From Enoplolaimus lenunculus (taxonomy: Eukaryota > Nematoda > Enoplea > Enoplida > Thoracostomopsidae), in NCBI GenBank assembly GCA_030248215.1, contig JASANG010003337.1:342201-406200 (forward strand): a stretch of 64,000 bases of DNA, written 5' to 3'. Each line of letters begins with the position of its first letter. The stretch's first letter is position 1. Made by a program: the position numbers and the translations under genes. Below, piece by piece: positions 50,201-58,200 of the stretch. The notes under the pieces were generated by a model. That model was not told where the DNA came from. It ran no database searches and worked only from the letters and a program-made list of their open reading frames with translations.

Positions 50201-50366
50201 AATAAACCGCTCGTTTGAGCTTTGCCAGCATTTGAATGTGCCAATCAAGTGTTTTGTTTTCAGACTGGATAGAGTATTGGAACAAGCGCCAGAATTTGGC
50301 AAAGCCTTTCATTGCCCAAAATCGTCATCATATGTCAATCCGAAGCTACGATGTCCTGGTTTTTAG
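29281..50366 (+). CDS. M13-family (neprilysin-like) pseudopeptidase, complete
   Basis: Eighteen exons: 29281-29370, 29877-29983, 31052-31421, 32340-32681, 33745-33804, 34984-35112, 35651-35728, 38053-38198, 39045-39270, 40842-40940, 41518-41595, 42300-42389, 43655-43850, 44618-44730, 48078-48140, 48699-48794, 49335-49381, 50264-50366; 2433 nt, 810 residues, phases consistent. Layout: a charged cytosolic tail, one membrane segment (about 98-121, FVVIGLLFASVLIVLCLVCM), then an extracellular M13 domain with DPCQDFYSFACGNF near 150, AYYDTHANRIYAPAGILQFP (621-640) and the C-terminal EFGKAFHCPKSSS. Active M13 enzymes have HExxH and GENIAD zinc-binding motifs. Here the first is IGRGLVMAMD (R661, G662, M665 at the ligand and catalytic positions) and the second aligns to GQLHWQDVGAV, so a zinc peptidase activity is not expected. 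A binding or secreted-decoy role is inference. The last exons match the family's C-terminus, though the final residues read RCPGF instead of the usual CxVW. Intron 3 has a GC donor. Confidence 0.88.
30132..30376. mobile_element. TTAGGC-core MITE, CCGGATCG subfamily
   Basis: Left end AGCCCATGTATTGAACAGGG, right end CCCTGTTCTATACATGGGCC. Flanks GTCAAATT and GTCAAATC form an 8-bp duplication with one mismatch. The core is the longest TTAGGC tract in the window (about 120 bases with GGAATAGGC interruptions). Intron 2 of the M13 gene. Confidence 0.88.
31422..31427 (+). promoter_or_regulatory. GC-type 5' splice site of M13 intron 3
   Basis: Exon 3 ends in CAG followed by GCAAGT, not GTAAGT. The partner acceptor (GATGTTACAG, ending 32339) and phase 0 on both sides fit, and the paralogue at 55564 has GTAAAT at the same position. 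GC-AG introns are a known minor class. Confidence 0.75.
31485..31686. mobile_element. CACTGCAAAAAATG foldback, copy 2
   Basis: Bounded by TA on both sides (31483-31484, 31687-31688). Arms carry GAGTCAAATTAACTCTCTCC and GGAGAGAGTCAATTTGACTC with GACGCTGGCGAAGTCAAA at the centre. Intron 3 of the M13 gene, 64 bases after the donor. Confidence 0.85.
32993..33063 (+). repeat. tRNA-like segment, possible SINE head
   Basis: TAGCTGAGTGTTG resembles an A box and AGTTCGAATCC matches the B box consensus. Acceptor-stem pairing is not convincing. It lies in intron 4 of the M13 gene. Confidence 0.35.
33381..33593. mobile_element. TTAGGC-core MITE, reverse orientation
   Basis: Begins GCCAATGTAAACAACAGGCG and ends CTGATCTTTACATAGGCC, flanked by AGTCTAAG and ACTCTAAG. 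The core is read as CCTAAG repeats, opposite to 25136-25312. Intron 4 of the M13 gene, 151 bases before exon 5. Confidence 0.8.
33909..34155. mobile_element. CACGCGTTGC MITE, copy 1
   Basis: Inverted ends include ACAGTGCACAACT and AGTTGCACACTCTTGT; inside, GTACCCGGCACGCGTTGC mirrors GCAACGCCCGGTAGTAC. Relatives are at 36983-37285 and 48364-48665, each with TTTATTTAGAGGGG and CCCCTTTAAA at equivalent places. No target duplication identified. Confidence 0.7.
34468..34600. repeat. GGCTTCAG word element, copy 3
   Basis: GACACTGACGC at the left and TTCAGTGTCTATGACACT at the right enclose alternating GGCTTCAGCATCC and GGATGCTGAAGCC words, so the segment can fold on itself. Intron 5 of the M13 gene. 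Confidence 0.6.
35155..35507. mobile_element. Foldback element with ACTTAAGT words
   Basis: Begins GCTGAGTTTCTGAAA and ends TTTCAGAAACTCAGC, a perfect 15-base inverted pair. Arms repeat AGTACTTAAGTACG and CTTAAGTTAAGTAAA. A partial relative is at 48190-48320. Intron 6 of the M13 gene. Confidence 0.75.
35774..36000. repeat. Diverged interspersed repeat, second copy
   Basis: Opens GTAGTGACCCGAATAAGAG and shares ordered words with the sequence from 810. Its ends are not defined. Intron 7 of the M13 gene. Confidence 0.4.
36983..37285. mobile_element. CACGCGTTGC MITE, copy 2
   Basis: ACAAGAGTGTGCAACT at the left mirrors AGTTGCACACTCCTGT at the right. GTACCACCGGACGTTGC and CAACGAGTGCCGGGTAC form the inner pair. 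The centre has CCCTTATTTAGAGGGGG and CCCCTTAAATAAGGAGG. Intron 7 of the M13 gene. Confidence 0.7.
38460..38660. mobile_element. TTAGGC-core MITE, GGGGCGTAAC subfamily
   Basis: Right end GTTACGCCCCTAAAAGTAAC then ATTGGCC; left end CCATGTTACTGTAATGGGCG followed by CAGGTTTCTGGTGGGTCTAT. Core of CTTAGGCTTAGGCTTAGG. This subfamily has ends unlike the CAGGGGCGGAAC subfamily but the same core words. Intron 8 of the M13 gene. Confidence 0.75.
38855..39500. repeat. Scattered degenerate TTAGGC tracts
   Basis: TAGGCTTAGGCTTAGGCTTAG at 38859-38879 and looser AGGCTTAGG/CCTAAGCC words at 39340-39490, on either side of exon 9 of the M13 gene. No element ends are visible. Confidence 0.5.
40452..40754. mobile_element. 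Foldback element with GGCCAAT arms
   Basis: TTATATGTGTCGTAGGCCAA at the left is mirrored by TTGGCCTACGACATATAA at the right, and CTGCTATTCAGGCCAATTAC by GTAATTGGCTTGAATAGCAG inside. The arms exceed 45 bases. It ends 88 bases before exon 10 of the M13 gene. Confidence 0.8.
41119..41190 (-). repeat. tRNA-derived SINE head or tRNA pseudogene
   Basis: The minus strand gives a 72-base cloverleaf-like segment: acceptor arms GGCCGCG/CGTGGCC pair, the A box is TGGTGTAATGGGT and the B box GGTTCGATTCC. However, the T stem has two mismatches and the anticodon stem one. If folded, the loop CTCGCGA would place CGC at the anticodon. Mismatches favour a tRNA-derived SINE or pseudogene over an active tRNA. 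Antisense in intron 10 of the M13 gene. Confidence 0.6.
41690..41815. repeat. Degenerate CCTAAG tract
   Basis: AAGCATAAGACTAAACTTAA then AAACATAAGCCTAAGCCC, the TTAGGC-core words in reverse orientation, without recognisable element ends. Intron 11 of the M13 gene. Confidence 0.45.
42405..42707. mobile_element. TTAA-type MITE with CACGTG ends, copy 1
   Basis: TCCTATTCAAACGTGCCAG at the left and AACTTGCACGTGTAAATGGG at the right. Arms hold GCAAGTTTT/AACTTGC words. Begins 16 bases after the donor of M13 exon 12. Confidence 0.7.
42884..43157. mobile_element. TTAA-type MITE with CACGTG ends, copy 2
   Basis: GCCCTATTCACACGTGCAAG at the left is the exact mirror of CTTGCACGTGTGAATAGGGC at the right, followed by TTAA. 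TTAA-specific ends of this form suggest piggyBac- or Kolobok-type mobilisation. Intron 12 of the M13 gene. Confidence 0.85.
43374..43531. mobile_element. TTAGGC-core MITE, CAGGGGCGGAAC subfamily
   Basis: GGCCCATGTAACGATCAGGG at the left, CCCCTGTTTTTTACATTGAC at the right; core AAGCTTTAGGCTATTTTTTG then TTAGGC words. Intron 12 of the M13 gene. Confidence 0.8.
43985..44050. repeat. Degenerate CCTAAG tract
   Basis: AGCCTAATCTTAAACCTAAA and CATAAGCCTAAACC words without element ends. Intron 13 of the M13 gene. Confidence 0.45.
45053..45270. mobile_element. TTAA-type MITE, copy 3
   Basis: Left end ATCCGTATTCACATGTGCCAG preceded by TTTAA; right end CAAATAGGGC followed by TTAA. Much of the right arm is lost. 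Intron 14 of the M13 gene. Confidence 0.65.
46515..47705. mobile_element. 1.19-kb hAT-like element with TTTTTTCCGG ends
   Basis: Perfect 8-bp duplication ATGTATAG at 46507-46514 and 47706-47713. Left end CAGAATTGATTTTTCCGG, right end TTTCCGGCCAACAACCCTG; both ends contain stretches of TTTTTCC/GGAAAAA. It is the longest delimited element here, yet it shows no transposase. A CCTCGCGAGCAAAGCGAGG hairpin is inside. Intron 14 of the M13 gene. Confidence 0.85.
47780..48032. mobile_element. CACTGTAAATT-type MITE, copy 2
   Basis: CGCTGTAAATTCCGATGAGT at the left, CGCTGAAATTTACAGCG at the right, with alternating AACTCAGA/TGAGTT words. Same family as 27921-28171 with mutated termini. Ends 45 bases before M13 exon 15. 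Confidence 0.7.
48190..48320. repeat. Partial ACTTAAGT foldback element
   Basis: TTCTACTTAAGTATCACTAG and GTACTTAAGTTAAGTAAATA words match half of 35155-35507. Intron 15 of the M13 gene. Confidence 0.55.
48364..48665. mobile_element. CACGCGTTGC MITE, copy 3
   Basis: GAACTCGAGTATGCAACT at the left and AGTTGCACACTCTTGT at the right. Inner pair CACCACGCGTTGC and GCAACACCCGGTAGTAC. Its right end is 34 bases from the start of M13 exon 16, so the branch-point region of intron 15 lies in or beside the element. Confidence 0.7.
48979..49190. mobile_element. GC-rich foldback MITE, copy 2
   Basis: AAGGATTGCGCTATACTT at the left mirrors AAGTATGGCGCAACCCTAA at the right. Arms carry GTCCGGCGCCGTCCGTC and GACGGACGGTGACGGA-type words. 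Related words occur at 49692-49800. Intron 16 of the M13 gene. Confidence 0.75.
49413..49608. mobile_element. TTAGGC-core MITE, GGGGCGTAAC subfamily
   Basis: GGCCAATGTTACTTTTCGGG at the left and CTCTTAAAGTAACGTGTGCC at the right, flanked by AATACAAT and AATAAAAT. Core in CCTAAG orientation. Intron 17 of the M13 gene, 32 bases after the donor. Confidence 0.82.
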
Positions 50367-50426
50367 GAAAATTTTGATTAGCATTTCTACTGTGCGATAT
50401 ATGCCGTTGCGTTTACCAACAAAGTG

Positions 50427-50614
50427 CACTGCAAAAAATGGTGAGTCAAATTGACTCTCTCCGAAATAGGCTCCACGGGACTACACAAACTGAGTCAAAT
50501 TCGACTCACTAAATCGCACGTTTGACTCTGGCGGAGTCGAATTTGACTCAGTTTGTGTAGTCCCGTAGAGCCTATTTCGGAGAGAGTCAATTTGACTCAC
50601 CATTTTTTGCAGTG
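50427..50614. mobile_element. CACTGCAAAAAATG foldback, copy 3
   Basis: The best preserved copy: CACTGCAAAAAATGGTGAGT is the exact mirror of ACTCACCATTTTTTGCAGTG. Arms carry four TGAGTCA-like words each. It begins 60 bases after the M13 stop codon, so it probably lies in the 3' untranslated region. Confidence 0.88.
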
Positions 50615-50914
50615 TGTATATATTAAAATTAAACATGGATTGTTTTTTGAACATGCGTATAATGAAAATGCTTACAAACTTAGCTGGATTTCTAGGGGGT
50701 AAAGTAGGTTTTTTCTATGGCTGCATCGTTGCGCGCTACCCACGAATAAAAACGCCGGCCGAGAAAGAAAAATTTGACGCGGGACTGTCCGTGAGTAAAA
50801 AAATAACATTTCCACGTATAAAGCGCGGGTCGATTATAGGAATCGTTACTCACAACTTTTGTTGAGTTGAACCCTCGTAACTCTTCGCTGGCTACGGACC
50901 CGGCTAAACCTTTG

Positions 50915-51139
50915 GCTCATGTAAGCATCAGGGCAGAACGTTTTTCTGTACTTAGGACTACAATAAAGTAAGCTTAAGCTTTAGACTAACCTTCTAGCTT
51001 AGACTTAGACTTAGGCTTTTAGAGTTTGGCTTAGGAATATGCTCATTCTTACGCTTAGTCTTAGGCTTAGGTTTAGGCTTAGGTTTAGGTTTAGGAATAT
51101 GTTCATAATACTGTTCCGCCCGTCTTGTTTACATTGGCC
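50915..51139. mobile_element. TTAGGC-core MITE, CAGGGGCGGAAC subfamily
   Basis: GGCTCATGTAAGCATCAGGG at the left, CGTCTTGTTTACATTGGCC at the right. Long core with TTAGGC and GTTTAGG words. Its right end abuts the second M13 remnant exon. Confidence 0.8.
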
Positions 51140-51434
51140 CACACTTTCAATGGATGTCGAAAACTGAAAGATAAACTGTACGATAGCCAACGTTACGATG
51201 CATCTGCCTTATTTAATATATTTGTAATAATGCAGGTAATAAAATTTACTTCAACGCGGCTTTTAATGCATGCATATTATATTAATAATGAGCGTAAAGC
51301 ACGTTCTGCAATCGCTTTTTGCTTATAAAATTAGATCAACCGAGTTGACATTGTTTCCAGCATGAGAAGGTACGTTTTGGCTTGTGCTAAATATTTGCAC
51401 TAGTATTAATATTAGCCTCTTATTGAAAAATATT

Positions 51435-51607
51435 GGCCAATTTTAAGGGGCGTAACAGTAGATTAAGCGTAAGCCTAAGTTTAAGCCTAAGCGTTGCTAA
51501 AATGAATTCCTAAACCTAAGCCTAATCAAAAAATATAATCTAGAATCTAAACCTACTCTTTTATAGACCCACCAGAAATCTGGACGGTCCTTAAAGTAGC
51601 ATGGGCC
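51435..51607. mobile_element. TTAGGC-core MITE, GGGGCGTAAC subfamily
   Basis: GGCCAATTTTAAGGGGCG at the left and CCTTAAAGTAGCATGGGCC at the right; flanks AAAATATT and AAAATAGT. Core in CCTAAG orientation. It ends 88 bases downstream of the stop of the minus-strand anchored-protein gene. Confidence 0.82.
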
Positions 51608-51694
51608 AAAATAGTGAACGAACAATTCGTTGACATGAAGTCATAGCTGGCACTACAGCTGTTTACCAGCACAAGTAACTCAAACAATACACTT

Positions 51695-54002
51695 TTAGCA
51701 CGAAAAAGATATTAAAGATAATATAAAATAAATTAAGAGCATTAGGTTTGTGGTCATAGAAAATTGAATCGACCCAGCTCGTCCTGTCGTCGTGGCTTCT
51801 GTATCTTCTGGTTTTTCACTCGCACCAGTTTGTGCTTGGCCGTTAGGTTCAGGCTCACCACTTGGTTTTGGTTCCGAATCTGACGGGGCTGTGGTATCAG
51901 TTGCATTTCCCTGGTTTTGTGCATTGGCTTGAGCTGAAATTTCTATGCTGCCGTTTAACTTTGTGACGGGTTTAAGAAACTGATTTAAAATGAAATTAGC
52001 TGTGCACTGTAAAAACTGGTGAGTCAAATTGACTCTCTCGGGAATAGGCTTTTCCTGATTATACAAACTGACTCAAATTCGACTTCGCCAGAGTAAAACG
52101 TGCGACATAGTGAATCGAATTTGACTGTGGTGGAGTCGAATTTGACTCAGTTTGTGTAGTCAGGGAAGCCTACTTCCGAGAGAGTCAATTTGACCCCATT
52201 TTTGCAGCGTACACGGACGAATAATTGTACGTTTTTATAACTTGGATAAATTTTCACGTTGTATGAAATTGGTGTTTTTTTGATTGGACTACCTTAGGTT
52301 AGCTTCCAGTCAATATGTGGCTTTCCTCGGCAAGTAGCAGGCAGGGTGTAAACGGATTGTAAAAATAACGGAAACGGAAAAAGGGGTAAAAGTTTCAAAG
52401 ATGTTTTATTTTTGTGCCAACCCAATTGAGGTATGCAAATATTCGCCGAGCTTTCTAAAATTTTAAAAAAATATAGCGGATACACCGAATATTTTAAGAT
52501 TTTTGAATAAATTTTGTAATTATTATTTCATTTTAAACATTTGCAGCATATCTATAATGAAAAATTACGCGATATATACGTGATTTACAAATAATTTTTG
52601 AGCATAAAAACGACAAAATTTTTTGGTTTTACTATATTAACGGAAACGTAAACAGATACCGATTTTTAACGAAAACGGAAACGGATATCCGGTTACAACC
52701 TGGTGGCAGGGTATCAAGAGAATATGGTTTTCCCAAAACTTTTGACCGCCGGAAATTCCAAAAATATAAAATTTATATATTTTGCGAAAAACAAAATCGT
52801 TGATTTTTTACCCAAGATTTCATTCTCTTTATGGTAAACATTAAAACAAAGTATAACCAGCTTAGTATCCCGGAACACTGAGTCGAGTCTTTGCCAGATT
52901 CAATTTATCAATGGGGAGTGTAGAGACTGGGATCCCGGCTGTAATACGGCAAAGTATAATACACATCGAAATCAGTTTTGGGTTAAAATAAAGTTTTTCA
53001 CTAATAATCCATTTATTATTTTTCATGCATCGGGTGAAAACTGCAAAAATATGAAATTAATATCTTGACCAGACGATTCGAACGGTAGCTATATTTTAAA
53101 CCTTTAGACGAAAATTTTTTCCAAATTTTCGATATCATTGGTCCATACAGCTTTACGAAAATTTGAAAAAATCTAAAAAAATTCGAGATACAGACAAAAT
53201 ATATATTTTTGAAATCCCGACATCGTTCTAAGCAGGAATATACCAAATTGTCAACGTTCTTGCCATAATATAATGCAGCCTAATTCTTTTTTGTAGAAGG
53301 TTACAAACTATTTTTGGGCTTGAAACTTGTAAATTTAGTGCGTTTAAAATTAGTTTTACGTCTAAGTTTTTAAGTTCTGTAAGGTGATTGAAATAACAAA
53401 TGCATAATAATTTTCGGAATAAAGTCAAATTATATATTTCCTGTAATTTTGCCGGTTGAGCTGAGCACCAATCGACCGAAAATTTCGCAAACTTTTCCTG
53501 ATTTCTAATACTGCTTACAGAGAGCCAATTTTAGCCGAATACACTCTAGCAATATATTTGCTATATGCTGCATTGTTAATTTTTCTGCATACGTCTCATG
53601 TGCATTGTATAAACTTTCTGACCACACTGCAAAAAAGCGCATGCCAAATTGACTGTCTCCGAAATAGGCTCTACGGGACTACACAAACTGAGTCAAATTA
53701 GACTCCGCCGTAGTCAAAGTCGACTCGCTAGAGTCGCATGTTTGACTCTGGCGGAGTTGAATTTGACTCAGTTTGTGTAGTCCCTTAGGACCTATTTCGG
53801 AGAGAGTCAATTTGACTCACAATTTGTTTGCTGTGTGTTATTAATGTTAAAACGGACTCAAACGACACCTGTTTTGTAATTACAATACGTTACCAAAGTT
53901 GTTCAATATTGTATATTGCAATCCAATATTCGTTTTCTTACCTTTCAGCCCTGCGAGAATGAGCGCAAATAAGCCAATACTAAAAACGATATTCGATACC
54001 AT
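51695..54002 (-). CDS. Small secreted, probably GPI-anchored protein
   Basis: Two exons on the minus strand: 54002-53942 and 51933-51695, donor GTAAGA and acceptor AGAAATTTCAG, phase consistent; 300 nt, 99 residues. The first exon is a signal peptide (MVSNIVFSIGLFALILAGLK). The middle, residues about 22-75, is hydrophilic and rich in Pro, Glu, Ser and Thr (DSEPKPSGEPEPNG) with one N-glycosylation site (NAT). The end is a hydrophobic tail (LMLLIYFILSLISFSC) preceded by small residues, as in GPI-anchor signals. Product: a short mucin-like surface protein; I know no family for it. The 2-kb intron holds two AP-1-word foldbacks and one AACGGAAACGG MITE. The gene lies antisense inside the span of the M13 remnant and diverges from the next M13 gene. 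Confidence 0.72.
52005..52209. mobile_element. CACTG foldback with TGAGTCA words, copy 4
   Basis: CACTGTAAAAACTGGTGAGT at the left; CATTTTTGCAGCG at the right with several mutations. Lies in the intron of the anchored-protein gene, 71 bases from exon 2. Confidence 0.78.
52342..52702. mobile_element. CAGGGTG-ended MITE, AACGGAAACGG core
   Basis: CAGGGTGTAAACGGATTG at the left, ATCCGGTTACAACCTG at the right. Flanks GTAGCAGG (52334-52341) and GTGGCAGG (52703-52710) form a near-perfect 8-bp duplication. Copy two of the 25472-25806 element. Confidence 0.85.
53625..53835. mobile_element. CACTG foldback with TGAGTCA words, copy 5
   Basis: CACTGCAAAAAAGCGCATG at the left and TTTGTTTGCTGTG at the right are decayed, while the inner arms (GACTACACAAACTGAGTCA and its mirror) are well kept. 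It lies 107 bases from exon 1 of the anchored-protein gene, in its intron. Confidence 0.8.
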
Positions 54003-55209
54003 TATTCTACGCGGTTGTATTTAAAATACAAAAATAGTGAAATAAGTTAGCGAGTTTTTAGGCAATTGAAAAAAAACACTTTTTCAAAATTTGACAATGT
54101 TATATTCTGTTCAACGAACTTTAAAAACACATGAATGCGACGATGAGATTAAATTCGAATTCCGAGTTAGAATTAAATGAACAAATTACAAGAGTCAGCG
54201 GTATTTAAGTAAAACGGATGGTTCCTATATATATCTGCCATTAAAACGATACAATTTCAGGCCCATGTAAAGATCGGGGCGGAACGTTTTTCTATGGGAC
54301 TGCAATAGAGTAAGCTTAAGCTTTAGACTATTTTTTTGCTTGGCTTAGCCTTAGGTAAAGACTAAGGAATATGCTCATTCTTACGCTTTGCTTTAGGCTT
54401 AGGAATATGGTTAGGAATATGCTTATAATACTGTTGTGCCCCTGTTATTTACATTGACCCAATTTCATGAATTATACGTTGTTCCAAATATTGAAAATGG
54501 AAAAAAGATTCGATATTTTTGAACGCTTTGTACATGACGGTTCTACAAGTACAACCAACTTAACACTAAAGTATCAAACTTGTTCTGACTCTCGTAAATT
54601 TTGGCTCAGGCATAGGTTTAGGCTCAGGTTTGTGAGGGGAAATTTACAAGAATCGTAAATTACTTTCAAATACACCAAGGAACAACTGCAATTTTAAAAT
54701 TAAACAAATTTTTAAACTTCATTTTTTGAGATTTCAACTAAAAACTTTCAAAATGTCATTCAATTAAATGTTCTCGAGTACATTTTCAAAATCGTTTACG
54801 CTAGCAAAACGCAACGGTATTATTGTCTTTGAAAAACATTAATATCGCCGAAGTTTACTTTTTAAAACAAATGTTTTTCGTTGTTTGTCCAGGTTGAAAG
54901 TAAGATTAAGAACTTTTCAGTGTTTCAAAACTACTCCGAAGCGATCACTGAGACGTCAAGAAACCCATTGGGTTTCAGATTAAAAGACATCTAAAGGAAA
55001 TAGACACAATTATTTGCAACAATATATAGTGTTCATGTGTTAACTTTCAAAGTTTAACTTATGTATGCTATAAAAACTGTGTAATAAACCTATGTTATAA
55101 ACCAGGTGCTTGAGCAACACTTGGTAGTATTGTTGCAAGTAATCCTTGTCTCTCTCTCAACTTTTATAAGTATTAATTATTTTCAGACAACTATTTAATA
55201 TTATTTAAA
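54003..55209. promoter_or_regulatory. Divergent intergenic region
   Basis: Separates the minus-strand start codon at 54002 from the plus-strand M13 start at 55210, so it should hold both promoters. It contains the TTAGGC MITE 54260-54459 and the last M13 remnant exon (54893-54994). I recognise no core promoter element. Confidence 0.4.
54260..54459. mobile_element. TTAGGC-core MITE with perfect target duplication
   Basis: GGCCCATGTAAAGATCGGGG at the left, CCCTGTTATTTACATTGACC at the right; CAATTTCA at both flanks (54252-54259, 54460-54467). Lies in the divergent promoter region. Confidence 0.88.
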
Positions 55210-58200
55210 ATGTCATCAACAAAGCCATTACCTCCTCCAAAATCGTCCGAGTCGCTCGTTGAAACGCTAGCGAACGCGACAATTTTCAGTATTATCCTTT
55301 TAGTAGTGATTGTTTTTGGTTTGATTACGCTTATCGTATTGGCGAGTTCAATTGCTGCTCATAAACACAGTTCAGTTCAGCCGGCGTATCCAAATTTATG
55401 TGATGATCCGCCTTGTTTACGTCGTGCCGGTCTTACAATTGACATACTGAACACGTCTGTGGATCCATGCGAGGATTTTTACAATTATGCGTGCGGAAAT
55501 TTTGAAAATGTTGCAGTTCGACAACCGGACGAAAATCGAGTTGATTTGTTGAGTTTAATGCAAGTAAATGACGTCATAGTATTTGGTTCATTTTTTAATA
55601 TTTTTTTAGTTTTGAATGGATTACAGAAGAATTCATTAATATTAAAGATTTGGGCCGATGTAAAGATCAGGGGCGGAACGGTTTCCTGTGAAAACTGCAA
55701 TAGAGTTAGCTTATCTTTAGACTAAATTTTTTGCTTGGCTTAGGTGTAGGATTAGGCTGAGGAATATGCGTATAACACTGTTCCGCCTCTGTTCTTTACA
55801 TTGGCCAAGATTTGTTATTTTAAACTGTTAATTGTTATATGGACTATTGTAAACAGTCACTTTCCACAATGGCTTACACTTAGGGTTATAAAAAGGTTTT
55901 TCTTAACCTATATTTTTTCCTAAGCTTTTCCTGACTATAAGTCTTAGCATTAACTTTAAATCAGTAAAGAATAAAACGTACAACATCCGTTAAATGTTTT
56001 ACAGTATTCTAATTTCTTGCTACGATTTCTTATTGATGCCTAATCGGACTGCAATAGACTAAGCTTAAGCTTTAGACTAATTTTTGCTTGGTTTAGGCTT
56101 AGGCTTAGGCTTACGAGTAAACTCATTCTTACGCTTAGGTTTAGGCTTCGGCTTAGGCTTATGCTGCTCCACAATATATCGTGTACACCGTGTGGAAAAA
56201 TGCATCGGCTATTGTCGCTTGCCTATTGCTAGGTTTTCAAAAAATTTTCAAACGCCAACTACTTAATTTCGAAATCACAAGTAGTCGTCTTTGAAAAATT
56301 ATTTTAACCAAGCTTGCATTTCAATATAAAACGTGATTTTATTTTCAGTTGAAAACAGTTACTTTTTAAAATAGTAAAAACTTAAAAAGTTTAAAAATTG
56401 GGGCCAACGTAGAACAGGAGCGGAACAAGGCATAAAGCCAAATGCCAAAAAACCAAGCCTATGTGAGTTTTTCCTAGCCTACCCTAGCATATATGAGTTT
56501 TTCCTAGCCTAGCCTAACCTAGCAAGCCAAACAAATATAAAAGATATGAGTAGTCCGACAACACAACGTTCCGCACCTAATATGGGCCAAAATTTGAAGA
56601 CATTTTCAGCTCGTGTGCAATCGCTGCCGAACCTGTGGACGTAGTTTTTGCAGATTGTTCCACTGGCGGACCCGAGTAGAGGGACATTGCCTATGCCCGT
56701 CTAAAAATGGAAATGGTTTAAAAGGAAACACTGCCCAGTACCTTTTATATACCTGATATAAAAAACCAAAATTCTATAAGCTTTTGGCATGTGGTAGCTC
56801 TTTGTCTAGAAAACAGTGTACCGCTGACACCTCCCAATGTTCAGTAATAAGCTAAGAACATATGGTAGAAAACAATTTCTAAAAGCACCTGCAAGTACCA
56901 CAATTTTAGTCTAGTTTTAACGACGCCTAATATAACTAACTTCGTCAGGCAGTCAACATTTACCTTTAATGATATTATCATGAATACCAGTTGCTATGAA
57001 ATTCGGTGATCTGCAAACGACAACTACTATGTTTCATGAATAGAGCAAACGACAGCAAGTAGCATTTTTGAAAATCATCAACAACGGCTTCGAAATTTGT
57101 TAAAATTGCAACCTACGATTAGTACAATTCAATTTTGGGATGCTGTACTTGTGATTTTAAAAATTTAAAACTTTAAACTCGTCGTCAATTGCCGATGCAT
57201 TTTTGCACATGGTGTACACGAGATAGTGTGGAGTACGCATTAGGCTAAATAATACGCGTATATAATACTGTTCCGCCTCTGTTCTTTACATCAGCCGCGA
57301 TATTTTACAGAGTCAAGTCGCCGACAAACTTATCGATCTACTGGAAGAAATCAGTCCGTCGATCCATGAATTTTACGCTGAATATCAAACGAAACTATTC
57401 TATCAGACGTGTACAAACAACTTTGTGACGGGAATTTTAACCGGAAAACCGTTGATTATTTGCATGGACGTTTTAGGCGGATGGTATCCAATGAATAATT
57501 ATCAATTCTATGGCCAATTTAAATTTCACACCGCTGTTACACAAGCGTTCACTGAATACGGGGCGTCGCCTTATTTTAGCATACGAGTGGTCGAAGATGA
57601 TGCGGCAACAAATGTGTCAACGCCAGCGAAAGATTACATTATTGAAGTTTGTGCTATCAACCCCATTTGGCCTTTTAATGATAGTTTGGGTCAATGCTAC
57701 TTTAAGGGGCGTAACAGTAGATTAAGCGTATGCCTAAGCCTAAGCGTTGCAAAAAATAAGTTCCTAAGCCTAAGCCTAAGCCAAAGCCTAAGCAAAAAAC
57801 TGTAATCTAGGATCTAAACCTACCCTTTTATAGACTCGCCAGATACTTGGACGCCCCTTAAAGTAACATGGGCCATAGTTTCTATCCTACACTGAATACT
57901 TAAAACTAAAGCTTAAGGGTAAGCCTAAACGGTAATCTACTTGTTATGAATATGCTTAAATTTCTCGAACGAATACTATTTTGCGATGCAAATTGTTCAT
58001 TTGAAGCTCATAATGTGGTTTATAGGCTTTTTATAGCTAAGACGCGTAGAACACGAGAGTTGCAGAAATTGTGAGCCTTCGGCAAAATTTGAACTACACA
58101 TATCTGATCTTACATGAGTATCCATCAACAAAACAACTGAAAATCCGCGCTTACTTGCGTAAATCATATTTCTGAACCGCAGCGTTGGTTATATAATTTT

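Larger units (their letters stand above)
50696..54994 (+). pseudogene. 3'-end remnant of a third M13 copy
   Basis: Three splice-bounded coding segments follow the complete M13 gene. At 50696-50790: GGKVGFFYGCIVARYP, aligning with the GGLRAAYRAY region of the family, then KTPAEKEKFDAGLS and donor GTGAGT. At about 51150-51235: DASALFNIFVIMQ and GTAATA, matching the LTEEQLFFISFAQ exon of the neighbour. At 54893-54994: KNFSVFQNYSEAI to a stop, with 34 codons, as in the neighbour's last exon. Each looks like an exon from the C-terminal third of an M13 protein. No 5' half exists between the complete gene and the next paralogue at 55210. I infer a 5'-deleted tandem copy; the phases of the first two segments do not join cleanly, and a TTAGGC MITE abuts the second. 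Alternative 3' exons of the upstream gene are possible but the phases argue against it. Confidence 0.5.
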
